DNA of 64,000 nt. It comes from Urechidicola vernalis (GTDB lineage: Bacteria; Bacteroidota; Bacteroidia; Flavobacteriales; Flavobacteriaceae). The position numbers and the translations under genes are program-made. The notes beneath the pieces were generated by a model that ran no database searches, was not told where the DNA came from, and saw nothing but the letters and a program-made list of their open reading frames with translations. This document shows, in pieces, positions 1-7,737 of this stretch (within the stretch, counting starts at the first letter, position 1; each line of letters begins with the position of its first letter). The stretch is from the NCBI RefSeq assembly GCF_031846385.1, contig NZ_JAVRHV010000001.1, positions 1,054,001-1,118,000 of the forward strand, written 5' to 3'.

Positions 1-600
1 TTTATAACGTTGACGAACTGCCTTATTCGCGTCTTCGACACTGTTTACAACCCCTTCTTTCGGTCCTGGATTACCTGCCAAATCGTCTCTATAGCCATTG
101 GTTGGATCTGCATGTCCACCGGTTGTTGCTAACGATTTTTCAGCCGTAAAAATTCGTGGTCCATCAATTTTACCGGCATTAATAGCATTTCTAAGGGACA
201 CATTTACACCGCTTCCACCTAAATCGCGCACAGTTGTAAATCCAGCCATCAAAGTACGTTCTGCAAAACGAACTGAATTATAAGCCATATCCGCATCATT
301 ACTAGTAAAACGCTCTAAGTACTTTTTAGGGTTAGTTTCACCTTCTAAATGCACGTGCATATCAATAAGTCCAGGCATCACTGTTTTAGACTTTAAATCA
401 ATAACAACATCGCCTTCGGCTGCACTGGTATATCCTTTGTCTACTGAAAGTATTTCCTTACCAGATACCACAACGGTCATCTCGTTTAATACTTTACCTG
501 ATTTTGTGTCGATTAATTTCCCGCAATGTAAATAGGTCTTTTGACTAAAAGCAATAATAGATACGAATAGGAAAATCCCTAAAATGACGTTGTTTTTCAT
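1..600 (-). CDS. Secreted amidohydrolase family protein (imidazolonepropionase-like), 3' end cut by window edge
   Basis: The reading frame runs open from the ATG at 600 to the window edge, giving 200 residues of the N-terminal part. Residues 1-20 look like a signal peptide ending in AFSQ, so the enzyme is probably periplasmic or surface-exposed. PGLIDMHVHLEG (about residues 76-87) carries the HxH metal ligands (H82, H84) of the amidohydrolase superfamily, and TTVRDLGG and TTGGHADP follow, as in secreted imidazolonepropionase-like or Xaa-Pro dipeptidase-like hydrolases. The remaining metal ligands lie outside the window. A -7-like element sits 32 bases upstream. The substrate cannot be told; these proteins usually cleave cyclic amide or dipeptide bonds. 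Confidence 0.85.
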   Translation of the reverse strand, partial: MKNNVILGIFLFVSIIAFSQKTYLHCGKLIDTKSGKVLNEMTVVVSGKEILSVDKGYTSAAEGDVVIDLKSKTVMPGLIDMHVHLEGETNPKKYLERFTSNDADMAYNSVRFAERTLMAGFTTVRDLGGSGVNVSLRNAINAGKIDGPRIFTAEKSLATTGGHADPTNGYRDDLAGNPGPKEGVVNSVEDANKAVRQRYK

Positions 601-631
601 GATGTAGAAGAATTATTTGGTTTATTTTTAC

Positions 632-639
632 CAAATATA
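632..639 (-). promoter_or_regulatory. Putative -7 promoter element for the amidohydrolase gene
   Basis: Read on the minus strand this is TATATTTG, an exact match to the Bacteroidetes -7 consensus TAnnTTTG. Transcription would begin near 625, leaving a leader of about 25 nt. No convincing -33 TTTG is seen at the usual distance. Confidence 0.45.
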
Positions 640-656
640 ACAATAAAATATAGGGG

Positions 657-1337
657 ATGAAAAATGTAATTGTAACAGGTGCCAGTCGTGGAATTGGTTT
701 TGAATTAATTCAATTATTTGCCAAAAACGACTATAATGTATTAGCAATATCTAGAAATATTGACCCTATTGAAAAATTACAGGTTAAAAACATTACCAGT
801 ATTTCTGCAGATTTATCTGAGGCATTAGACTTAGAACGTATTTCAACTTATATAAAAGACAACCTAAATCAAATAGACATTCTTATTCATAATGCAGGTG
901 CACTTATCAATAAACCTTTTACCGAATTATCTTCTGAAGATTTTATAAATGTTTATAAGGTAAATGTTTTTGCAGTTGCAGAACTGACTAAACTATCTAT
1001 TCCGTATTTAAAGAAAGGGTCTCATGTTGTTACCATTTCTAGTATGGGTGGAATTCAAGGAAGTTTAAAATTCCCTGGGTTAGCCGCTTATAGTTCCTCT
1101 AAAGGTGCCGTGATTACGTTAATGGAATTATTGGCAGAGGAATATAAAGATACCGGAATAGTCTTTAACACCTTGGCTCTTGGTGCTGTACAAACTGAAA
1201 TGTTACAAGAGGCATTTCCAGGGTATGAAGCCCCGGTTACGCCTGCACAAATGGCTGATTATATTTACAATTTTGCTCTAAACGGAAATACCGTTTACAA
1301 CGGCAAAGTATTGCAAGTGTCATTGAGTACGCCTTAA
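657..1337 (+). CDS. Short-chain dehydrogenase/reductase (SDR) family oxidoreductase
   Basis: A 226-residue cytosolic protein with the classical SDR layout. The Rossmann nucleotide-binding motif TGASRGIG is at residues 7-14, NAG at 79-81, the catalytic serine region TISS at 126-129, and Tyr145-x3-Lys149 in YSSSK. The length is near the usual 240-250 for single-domain SDRs. It is transcribed divergently from the amidohydrolase with only 56 bases between starts, so the two promoters must lie back to back. It is followed by about 300 bases without genes. The substrate cannot be predicted from sequence alone. Confidence 0.9.
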   Translation: MKNVIVTGASRGIGFELIQLFAKNDYNVLAISRNIDPIEKLQVKNITSISADLSEALDLERISTYIKDNLNQIDILIHNAGALINKPFTELSSEDFINVYKVNVFAVAELTKLSIPYLKKGSHVVTISSMGGIQGSLKFPGLAAYSSSKGAVITLMELLAEEYKDTGIVFNTLALGAVQTEMLQEAFPGYEAPVTPAQMADYIYNFALNGNTVYNGKVLQVSLSTP

Positions 1338-1382
1338 TAAAAGAAAATGCCTGAAAAGTAATTGTTTATTGGAATTGTCAGT

Positions 1383-1397
1383 CTGAGCCTGTCGAAG
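1383..1397 (+). repeat. Dispersed intergenic repeat, copy 1 (inverted partner at 1534-1548)
   Basis: CTGAGCCTGTCGAAG is the exact 15-base reverse complement of 1534-1548. A diverged copy (CTTCGACAAGTCCTG, start 1425) lies between them. From memory, CTTCGACARGCTCAG-type sequences are frequent dispersed intergenic elements in flavobacterial genomes, comparable to REP elements. Confidence 0.7.
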
Positions 1398-1424
1398 ACA
1401 AATTGATAGTTGGATTTATAGAAA

Positions 1425-1450
1425 CTTCGACAAGTCCTGTTTGACAGTGA
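1425..1450 (+). repeat. Diverged copy of the CTTCGACA intergenic repeat
   Basis: It starts CTTCGACAAGTCCTG and continues with TTTGACAGTGAA. It keeps the CTTCGACA core of the element at 1534-1548, but its right half has drifted. Confidence 0.45.
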
Positions 1451-1533
1451 ATTTGTACTTTTCAGCCAACCTAAATTTTATATCAAAACTTCATACAACT
1501 AATGTTCTTTGGCTATAAGAACCTATAACAACA

Positions 1534-1548
1534 CTTCGACAGGCTCAG
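1534..1548 (+). repeat. Dispersed intergenic repeat, copy 2 (inverted partner of 1383-1397)
   Basis: CTTCGACAGGCTCAG is followed by TGTGAC. The two exact copies face each other over about 136 bases between the convergent SDR and M1 peptidase genes. They could form a long hairpin in read-through RNA from either side. Confidence 0.7.
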
Positions 1549-1584
1549 TGTGACTGTTTAGGTAGACAGGAACACACTCCATAA

Positions 1585-1613
1585 AAAAAGGCTTGGTTAA
1601 ACCAAGCCTTTTT
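1585..1613 (-). terminator. Intrinsic terminator after the M1 peptidase gene (may act both ways)
   Basis: A perfect 13-base stem, AAAAAGGCTTGGT / ACCAAGCCTTTTT, with a TAA loop. It is flanked by A on one side and T on the other, so it can work in both directions. It lies 20 bases past the stop of the minus-strand peptidase gene, between convergent genes. Confidence 0.85.
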
Positions 1614-1632
1614 AATTTCAATTTTTAATTTC

Positions 1633-3915
1633 TTACTCCCCTGCTCTATTAGCACGTTGCATTGGGTTTTCTCTAGAATACCCTTTTCTAAACAATTCAA
1701 ACTGTGTAGGAACTTTTGCATGTGGCCATGCATTATTACTGACATCAGTATCTGCAGTTTCTAAGTTTGGATCTAATTGTACAGATCTTACTTTTTGATC
1801 AAAAATGAAAACTTTAGTTACTTCGTTCTCGTGTTTTCTCCAAATTTCCGCAGGAATCTTAATTGTTTCCTTAGAGTTATCTTCAAATGTAAACTCCAAA
1901 ATCAATGGCATTGGAATACCTCCTTTGTTAGAAAACTTCATTTCATAAAACTGCTTTCCAGAATTTAGTAAGGCAATATCCTCATCAGATAATCTTTGCT
2001 TTAATTTATCATATTCCTTTGCGTGTAATCCATCAACATCATTCTTGTCATATGTTGTGTAGAAATCGTTTAACGAAGGATCTTTTTCATTGTAAGTTTC
2101 CTTTATTAATTCATTATTTCTCACTTCACCAATTGGTGTCGCTGCTTCATTTTCTAATTCCTTAGCACGTGGTAAATCTACAGTTGCATTACCCGTATTT
2201 AACTCATACCACTTTACTCCATCAATGCTAATATCTACGTGATCTGTTGTATAGAACCACGCTCTCCAGAACCAATCTAAATCTACAGCAGAGGCATCTT
2301 CCATTGTTCTAAAGAAATCTGCAGGCGTTGGGTGCTTAAACTTCCATCTTTCAGAGTATGTCTTAAACGCGTGGTCGAATAACTCGCGTCCCATAATTGT
2401 TTCTCTTAAAATATTCAATCCAGTTGCTGGTTTTCCGTAAGCATTGTTACCAAATTGCCAGATAGATTCTGAGTTTGTCATAATAGGAGAAATATTATCT
2501 TTATTACCTCTCATATAATTTGTCATTAAATGAGCAGGACCTCTTCTTGACGGATAATTTCTTTCAAATTCTTGTTCTGTTAAGTACTGCATAAACGTAT
2601 TTAAACCTTCATCCATCCATGTCCATTGACGCTCATCTGAATTTACAATCATCGGGAAGAAGTTATGACCAACCTCGTGAATAATTACCCCAATCATTCC
2701 GTATTTAGTTCTAGCAGTATAGGTTCCGTCTTTTTCCGGACGTCCAAAGTTGAAACAAATCATTGGATACTCCATTCCTATTGATGCAGCATGTACTGAA
2801 ATTGCTACTGGATATGGGTAATCGATTGTATACTTAGAATATGTTTTAATTGTATGCGCAACAACCTTTGTTGAGTACTGTTCCCATAATGGGTTTCCTT
2901 CTTTTGGATAGTAAGACATACACAACACATCCTTACCTCCCACTGGTTGATTCATTGCATCCCAAATAAACTTACGAGATGATGCAAATGCGAAATCTCT
3001 TACGTTCTCCGCTTTAAACACCCAAGTTTTCTTATCTGTTGCTTTTTTCTTTTCAATCTCTTCAGCTTCGTCTTGTGTTACAATAATAACTGGCGTATCA
3101 GATGTTCTTGCTTTTGCCAAACGCTCTCTTTGCGCAGCTGTTAAGACTTTACTTTCGTTTGCCAATTCACCCGTAGCACCAACAATGTGGTCACTTGGAA
3201 CTGTAATGGCAACTTCGTAATCTCCAAAAGGCAATGCAAATTCTCCTCTACCTAAGAACTGCTTGTTTTGCCATCCTTCTACATCGTTATAAACACACAT
3301 TCTTGGAAACCATTGAGCAATAGTATACAAGTAATTATCATTCTCTGCAAAATACTCGTATCCACTACGTCCTCCAATTTTCATTCGGTCGTTAATATTG
3401 TACCACCATTTAATTTTGAAAGAAATAGACGAACCTTCTGTTAATGGTGTATCTAAATCTATACGCAACATTGTTTTGTTGATATAGTATTTCATACCTC
3501 TACCTGAAGTTGTAGTAACACCTTCAATTTTAAATCCGCCATCAAACTCGAACAACTTTGATTTAATAGATTCAATAGATTTAAAGTCTTCCATACGTTC
3601 AACCTCAATTAAGTGTGTATCAGAATCTGATGCACGCATATTTTGGTCCAATTGAATCCATAAATATTCTAGGTTGTCTGGAGAATTGTTGGTGTAAGTA
3701 ATTGTCTCTTCTCCAATAATTTTTTGTTCTTCATCAATAAGCTCTACGTTAATTTTGTAGTCTGCTTGTTGTTGATAATAGTTGTGACCTGGCGCTCCGG
3801 CCGCATTTCTGTATTCATTTGGAGTCGGCAACAATTGCTCTAATTGAGCAAATTTGTTTTGTCCAACCGCCAACAACGGTAACAAAAGTGCTACAAGAAG
3901 TGATTTTTTGTACAT
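1633..3915 (-). CDS. M1 family zinc metallopeptidase, secreted
   Basis: A 760-residue protein with an N-terminal signal peptide (MYKKSLLVALLLPLLAVGQ). The gluzincin signature HEVGH is at about 413-417, and the third zinc ligand is the Glu of MDEGLN 19 residues later (about 436), the HExxH-x18-E spacing of M1 aminopeptidases. The usual GAMEN substrate motif is replaced by GMEYP, seen in the Bacteroidetes branch of the family. An aminopeptidase acting in the periplasm or at the cell surface is likely. It follows the DUF6702 gene by only 3 bases, so the two are co-transcribed. The gene ends at a strong terminator. Confidence 0.92.
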   Translation of the reverse strand: MYKKSLLVALLLPLLAVGQNKFAQLEQLLPTPNEYRNAAGAPGHNYYQQQADYKINVELIDEEQKIIGEETITYTNNSPDNLEYLWIQLDQNMRASDSDTHLIEVERMEDFKSIESIKSKLFEFDGGFKIEGVTTTSGRGMKYYINKTMLRIDLDTPLTEGSSISFKIKWWYNINDRMKIGGRSGYEYFAENDNYLYTIAQWFPRMCVYNDVEGWQNKQFLGRGEFALPFGDYEVAITVPSDHIVGATGELANESKVLTAAQRERLAKARTSDTPVIIVTQDEAEEIEKKKATDKKTWVFKAENVRDFAFASSRKFIWDAMNQPVGGKDVLCMSYYPKEGNPLWEQYSTKVVAHTIKTYSKYTIDYPYPVAISVHAASIGMEYPMICFNFGRPEKDGTYTARTKYGMIGVIIHEVGHNFFPMIVNSDERQWTWMDEGLNTFMQYLTEQEFERNYPSRRGPAHLMTNYMRGNKDNISPIMTNSESIWQFGNNAYGKPATGLNILRETIMGRELFDHAFKTYSERWKFKHPTPADFFRTMEDASAVDLDWFWRAWFYTTDHVDISIDGVKWYELNTGNATVDLPRAKELENEAATPIGEVRNNELIKETYNEKDPSLNDFYTTYDKNDVDGLHAKEYDKLKQRLSDEDIALLNSGKQFYEMKFSNKGGIPMPLILEFTFEDNSKETIKIPAEIWRKHENEVTKVFIFDQKVRSVQLDPNLETADTDVSNNAWPHAKVPTQFELFRKGYSRENPMQRANRAGE

Positions 3916-3918
3916 GGA

Positions 3919-4407
3919 TTATTTATTTAAGTTAATTATTTGAATTCTATTTGTGTATAAAAATGGTTTGGAATACGATTTATCATTATGATAAAACGTC
4001 ATTTTATTTTGTTGTTCTTTATGCATTTCCATCAAAGCATCAAACTTTACTTTTATCGTGTCTTGCAATTCTACTGCATCAGACTCCAAATAAAAATAAG
4101 TTACGCCATCTAACTTCGATTCAAAACCAAGTAAATTAAAACTTACCGGCGTTTTAAATGTAACCTTGAAATGACTTAATAAATAGGCCTCCAAAACTTT
4201 AAATTCTTCCGAATCTACATGAACCTTCTCTAAATGACCTACAGGCTTATTAATGTTTTCTAATGCATGTTCCAAATCGTGCGTAGAAATTGAAATGGTT
4301 GTTTCAAATTTACTGCTACTGTTATTAAATGCCATTTCTGCAAAGGCAAAATAATAATCGTGGGCGAACATGGTAGTTGATGCGAATAAAAAAAGTAGTA
4401 ATTTCAT
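3919..4407 (-). CDS. DUF6702 family secreted protein
   Basis: A 162-residue protein when started at the ATG at 4407 (MKLLLFLFASTTMFAHDYYF). A longer frame begins at a TTG at 4431, but the ATG gives a clean signal peptide directly before HDYYFAFAE and is preferred. The mature part is predicted beta-rich with no catalytic motif visible. Proteins of this type commonly sit just upstream of an M1 peptidase in Flavobacteriia, and here the spacing is 3 bases, so an envelope role linked to the peptidase is plausible but unproven. Confidence 0.75.
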   Translation of the reverse strand: MKLLLFLFASTTMFAHDYYFAFAEMAFNNSSSKFETTISISTHDLEHALENINKPVGHLEKVHVDSEEFKVLEAYLLSHFKVTFKTPVSFNLLGFESKLDGVTYFYLESDAVELQDTIKVKFDALMEMHKEQQNKMTFYHNDKSYSKPFLYTNRIQIINLNK

Positions 4408-4606
4408 TAAACTTTTAAAATTAATTCGCAATTGTACAATTTTTTACTGAATTAAAATATGAAAATTGTCATAAAATGTGATTTAAATGCAGTTACTTAA
4501 TTCCTATTAATCATATAGGATACAGATAAAAAAGTGTGCTTTAAAAACAATTACATTTCTATTTTAATAATGACTTTAACAAAATATGTAAACAAAAGAA
4601 AAAACA

Positions 4607-4614
4607 TATCTTTG
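4607..4614 (+). promoter_or_regulatory. Putative -7 element for the sprT-like operon
   Basis: TATCTTTG matches TAnnTTTG exactly and ends 6 bases before the ATG at 4621. The predicted transcription start would fall at or within a few bases of the start codon, suggesting a leaderless or near-leaderless mRNA. No good -33 TTTG is visible. Confidence 0.5.
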
Positions 4615-4620
4615 TAATTC

Positions 4621-5217
4621 ATGAATAATCCCTTATTAAATCATCTTCCTAAGGATGCTTATCCTTTAGTTTTAGAATTGCTAAACAAGTATCCGCACAC
4701 TTTAAAAATTGTGAATCAACGGAGTTCGAAACACGGTGATTTTAGAAAAACTAAAGAAGGAAAATATCAAATTACGATTAACAACAATTTAAATCAATAT
4801 CAATTTTTGTTGACCTTAATACACGAAGTTGCTCATTTAGTAACCCATTTAAATTTTAAAAGAGTGCAACCCCACGGTATAGAATGGAAAATGACTTTTC
4901 AACATTTAATGTTGCCATTTGTAAATCCATCCATTTATCCAATGGAAATATTACCTCATTTGGCAAACTACTTAAAAAACCCAAAAGCGAGTACGGATTC
5001 TGATGTGCATCTATCTCTTGCCTTGAAATCTTTTAATCAAAAGTCAGATAAGAATTTTATCTTTGAAATACCTTTTGGGTCAGATTTCACATTTAAAAAC
5101 CGTACATTTCGTATGGGTACTAAACGCAGAACAAGATACGAGTGCTTAGAATTGCACTCTAATAAAACTTATTTATTCAATCAGAACGTTGAAGTTAAAA
5201 TGATTGTTACAAATTAA
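4621..5217 (+). CDS. SprT-like domain metalloprotein
   Basis: A 198-residue cytosolic protein. The zinc-protease signature HEVAH is at residues 68-72, with a further candidate ligand His85 in the HGIEWK motif, which is the SprT/Spartan arrangement. The C-terminal part has no cysteine zinc ribbon. The family is named after E. coli SprT and includes DNA-protein crosslink proteases in eukaryotes; the bacterial role is poorly known. It is the first gene of a tight + strand operon, with the guanylyltransferase gene 3 bases downstream. Confidence 0.85.
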   Translation: MNNPLLNHLPKDAYPLVLELLNKYPHTLKIVNQRSSKHGDFRKTKEGKYQITINNNLNQYQFLLTLIHEVAHLVTHLNFKRVQPHGIEWKMTFQHLMLPFVNPSIYPMEILPHLANYLKNPKASTDSDVHLSLALKSFNQKSDKNFIFEIPFGSDFTFKNRTFRMGTKRRTRYECLELHSNKTYLFNQNVEVKMIVTN

Positions 5218-5220
5218 TTA

Positions 5221-6297
5221 ATGAATAAAAATTTATACACAATAATAATGGCAGGTGGTTTTGGCTCAAGATTTTGGCCAATGAGCACTAAAAAATTCCC
5301 AAAACAATTTCAAGATATTCTTGGGGATGGAGCTTCCGTTATTCAAACTACTTACAATAGAGTCACAAAATTAGTACCAAGTGAAAATATTCTTGTTTCT
5401 ACTAATAATAGTTATAAAGACCTTGTTCTAGAGCAACTGCCAAAATTATCTGAAAATGATTTAATTCTGGAACCATGCAAACGCAGTACAGCTCCTTCTA
5501 TTCTATATGCAGCTTTAAAAATATATCAGAAAAATCCTGATGCAATTATGTTAATTGCTCCTAGTGATCATTGGATTAAAAATGAGGGTAAATTTATAAA
5601 CAGTGTTTCTAAGGCATTTGATTATTGTAAAAGCAATGATGTTTTAATGACCTTAGGAATTAGACCCATTACACCAACAACTGAATACGGCTATATAAAG
5701 TATAAGAATGAAAGCAATGAAATTAAACAAGTATTAGAATTTGTTGAAAAACCAAATATTGAAAAGGCCGAGGAATATTTAGAGCAAGGAGACTATTTAT
5801 GGAACGCGGGAATATTTATATGGAGTGCAAAAAGTATTATAAAGGCTTTTAAAAAAGAGCTTCCTGAAATGACAAAATTGTTTGAGGAAGGGAATACCGT
5901 TTACAATACTGAAAATGAAAAGTCATTTATTGAAAATAACTATCACCATGCAGAAAATCTTTCAATAGATTTTGGAGTACTAGAGAATGCAAATAACATT
6001 TGTGTGCTACCCGTTGATTTTGAATGGAATGATTTAGGGACGTGGAATTCATTGTACAGTAAAATTCCTAAGGACGACCAAAATAATGCAATTATTGGAG
6101 GTGAAACACTTTTAAATAACGCTAAAAACAATATCATCAGAACCCAAACTCATAAAAAAGTGGTGATACAAGGTTTGAGTGATTATATTGTTGTAGAAAA
6201 AGACAATGTACTTTTTATATGCCCGAAAAACGAAGAAAAAGATATAAATAAAATTACGAAAAAGGTAACAGATAAATTTGGCGATAATTTAGTTTAA
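5221..6297 (+). CDS. manC: Mannose-1-phosphate guanylyltransferase (GDP-mannose pyrophosphorylase)
   Basis: A 358-residue cytosolic enzyme that makes GDP-mannose from mannose-1-phosphate and GTP for surface polysaccharides and glycans. The nucleotidyltransferase signature AGGFGSRFWPMSTKKFPKQF occupies residues 11-30, and FVEKP followed by WNAGIFIW is the sugar-binding region. The length fits the single-domain form without the C-terminal phosphomannose isomerase domain of bifunctional ManC/AlgA. It lies 3 bases after the sprT-like gene and 10 bases before the DUF389 gene. No other GDP-mannose or glycan genes are adjacent. Confidence 0.92.
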   Translation: MNKNLYTIIMAGGFGSRFWPMSTKKFPKQFQDILGDGASVIQTTYNRVTKLVPSENILVSTNNSYKDLVLEQLPKLSENDLILEPCKRSTAPSILYAALKIYQKNPDAIMLIAPSDHWIKNEGKFINSVSKAFDYCKSNDVLMTLGIRPITPTTEYGYIKYKNESNEIKQVLEFVEKPNIEKAEEYLEQGDYLWNAGIFIWSAKSIIKAFKKELPEMTKLFEEGNTVYNTENEKSFIENNYHHAENLSIDFGVLENANNICVLPVDFEWNDLGTWNSLYSKIPKDDQNNAIIGGETLLNNAKNNIIRTQTHKKVVIQGLSDYIVVEKDNVLFICPKNEEKDINKITKKVTDKFGDNLV

Positions 6298-6307
6298 ACA
6301 TTTTACT

Positions 6308-7723
6308 ATGAGTGAAGAAACAGAAAATATGCAGACGCCTGAAGAACCAAAAAAGAGATCGGATTTAGGCACTATATTTAACGACTTATTAGTATTTCTG
6401 AAGGAAATACTTGATATCCGTTTTGATACTGATAAAAAAGCGACTATCGAAGATGTTAAGGATAATATCTCAATGAAAGGGCATACTGCATGGGTGTTGG
6501 TATTTTCTATTCTAATTGCATCTATCGGATTGAACGTAAGTTCTCCAGCAGTAGTAATCGGTGCCATGCTTATTTCTCCTTTAATGGGCCCTATTTTAGG
6601 TGTTGGATTGTCTATTGGAATTAATGATATTGATACCCTAAAAAGGTCATTTGTAAATCTTGGAGTAATGATTGGATTAAGTTTAGTTACTTCGTTTCTT
6701 TTCTTTAAAATTCCACTTTTCCAAGATTTAACTCCAGAAATTGAAGCCAGAATTGCCCCTGACGCAAGGGATGTTTTTATTGCAATTTCAGGTGGTTTGG
6801 CATTGATACTTGCCATGAGCAGAAGGTCTAAACAAACCAATACTATTGCCGGTGTGGCAATTGCTACAGCCCTAATGCCTCCGCTATGTGTTGCTGGTTA
6901 TGGTCTTGCAGTTTGGAACTGGAGTTACTTTTCTGGAGCCATGTTTTTATTTACAATCAATGCAATATTTATTGCATTAGCGACTTTTTTAATTGTAAAG
7001 TTTTTACAATTTCCAATGGTTAAATACATCAATTCGGCAAAAAGAAAAAGAGTTGCACAAGTCGCTTCCTTTCTTGCATTGGTTATTTTTAGTTTTAGTG
7101 TTTTTCAGTTTTATAAACTTTATAAGATTGATCAATTTGGCATTAATGCAAAGCATCTTATAGAAGCAATGAAACAAAGCGGTGTTCACATTTTTGATTC
7201 CAATAAAGGTGATATTGACTATAAAACTAAATCTATCAAACTGATTATTTATGGTGATGCAATGTCCCAATCTGAAGTGGAGAGTTGGAACAATCGCTTA
7301 TCTGAATTTGAACTTACCAATGTAAAACTTAATATTGAACAGAGTCAGAGTACGGACTTACAGAATAAAGTTGAACAACTCACCGATTTATATGCAAGAA
7401 ATCAAGAAATTATTGTGTCTAGAGATGAGAAAATTAAAACAAGTGAAGATAAAATAAAAGAACTTCAAAACGAATTGGATAAATATTACCGAGTACCATT
7501 TTCTAAGGTTAGAGACGAAGCCAGAATTGTGTATTCAGGTCTTAAAACATTGAGTTACGGTCACGTCATGACTACCAACTTCCAGTCTATAGATACTATT
7601 TCAATTTTTGCAGCAAGTTGGTACGATTCTATTCCTAACACCAAACAGCAAGAAGTAAAACTGAAACTTTGGTTAAAAACAAGATTGGAGTTAGATTCAG
7701 TTATTTTAATTGAACAAAAATAG
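6308..7723 (+). CDS. DUF389 family (TIGR00341-type) membrane protein with coiled-coil C-terminus
   Basis: A 471-residue inner-membrane protein. About 57 charged cytoplasmic residues come first, then a block of about six hydrophobic segments (roughly 58-245), with the small-residue runs VVIGAMLISPLMGPILGVGL and GVAIATALMPPLC typical of DUF389. The last 220 residues are soluble, with a charged heptad-like stretch at about 345-395 that looks like a coiled coil, then a compact tail. Function is unknown; transport or channel activity is often supposed. The gene is third in the sprT-like operon. Confidence 0.85.
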   Translation: MSEETENMQTPEEPKKRSDLGTIFNDLLVFLKEILDIRFDTDKKATIEDVKDNISMKGHTAWVLVFSILIASIGLNVSSPAVVIGAMLISPLMGPILGVGLSIGINDIDTLKRSFVNLGVMIGLSLVTSFLFFKIPLFQDLTPEIEARIAPDARDVFIAISGGLALILAMSRRSKQTNTIAGVAIATALMPPLCVAGYGLAVWNWSYFSGAMFLFTINAIFIALATFLIVKFLQFPMVKYINSAKRKRVAQVASFLALVIFSFSVFQFYKLYKIDQFGINAKHLIEAMKQSGVHIFDSNKGDIDYKTKSIKLIIYGDAMSQSEVESWNNRLSEFELTNVKLNIEQSQSTDLQNKVEQLTDLYARNQEIIVSRDEKIKTSEDKIKELQNELDKYYRVPFSKVRDEARIVYSGLKTLSYGHVMTTNFQSIDTISIFAASWYDSIPNTKQQEVKLKLWLKTRLELDSVILIEQK

Positions 7724-7737
7724 TCGGTTCTTAGCTA

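Noticed and set aside
98..283. Plus-strand frame of 61 codons inside the amidohydrolase gene
   Set aside because: It lies wholly antisense to a well-supported gene and has no family features.
6289..6840. Minus-strand frame of 183 codons opposite the DUF389 gene
   Set aside because: An antisense shadow. The plus-strand frame has membrane segments and family motifs; this one has none.
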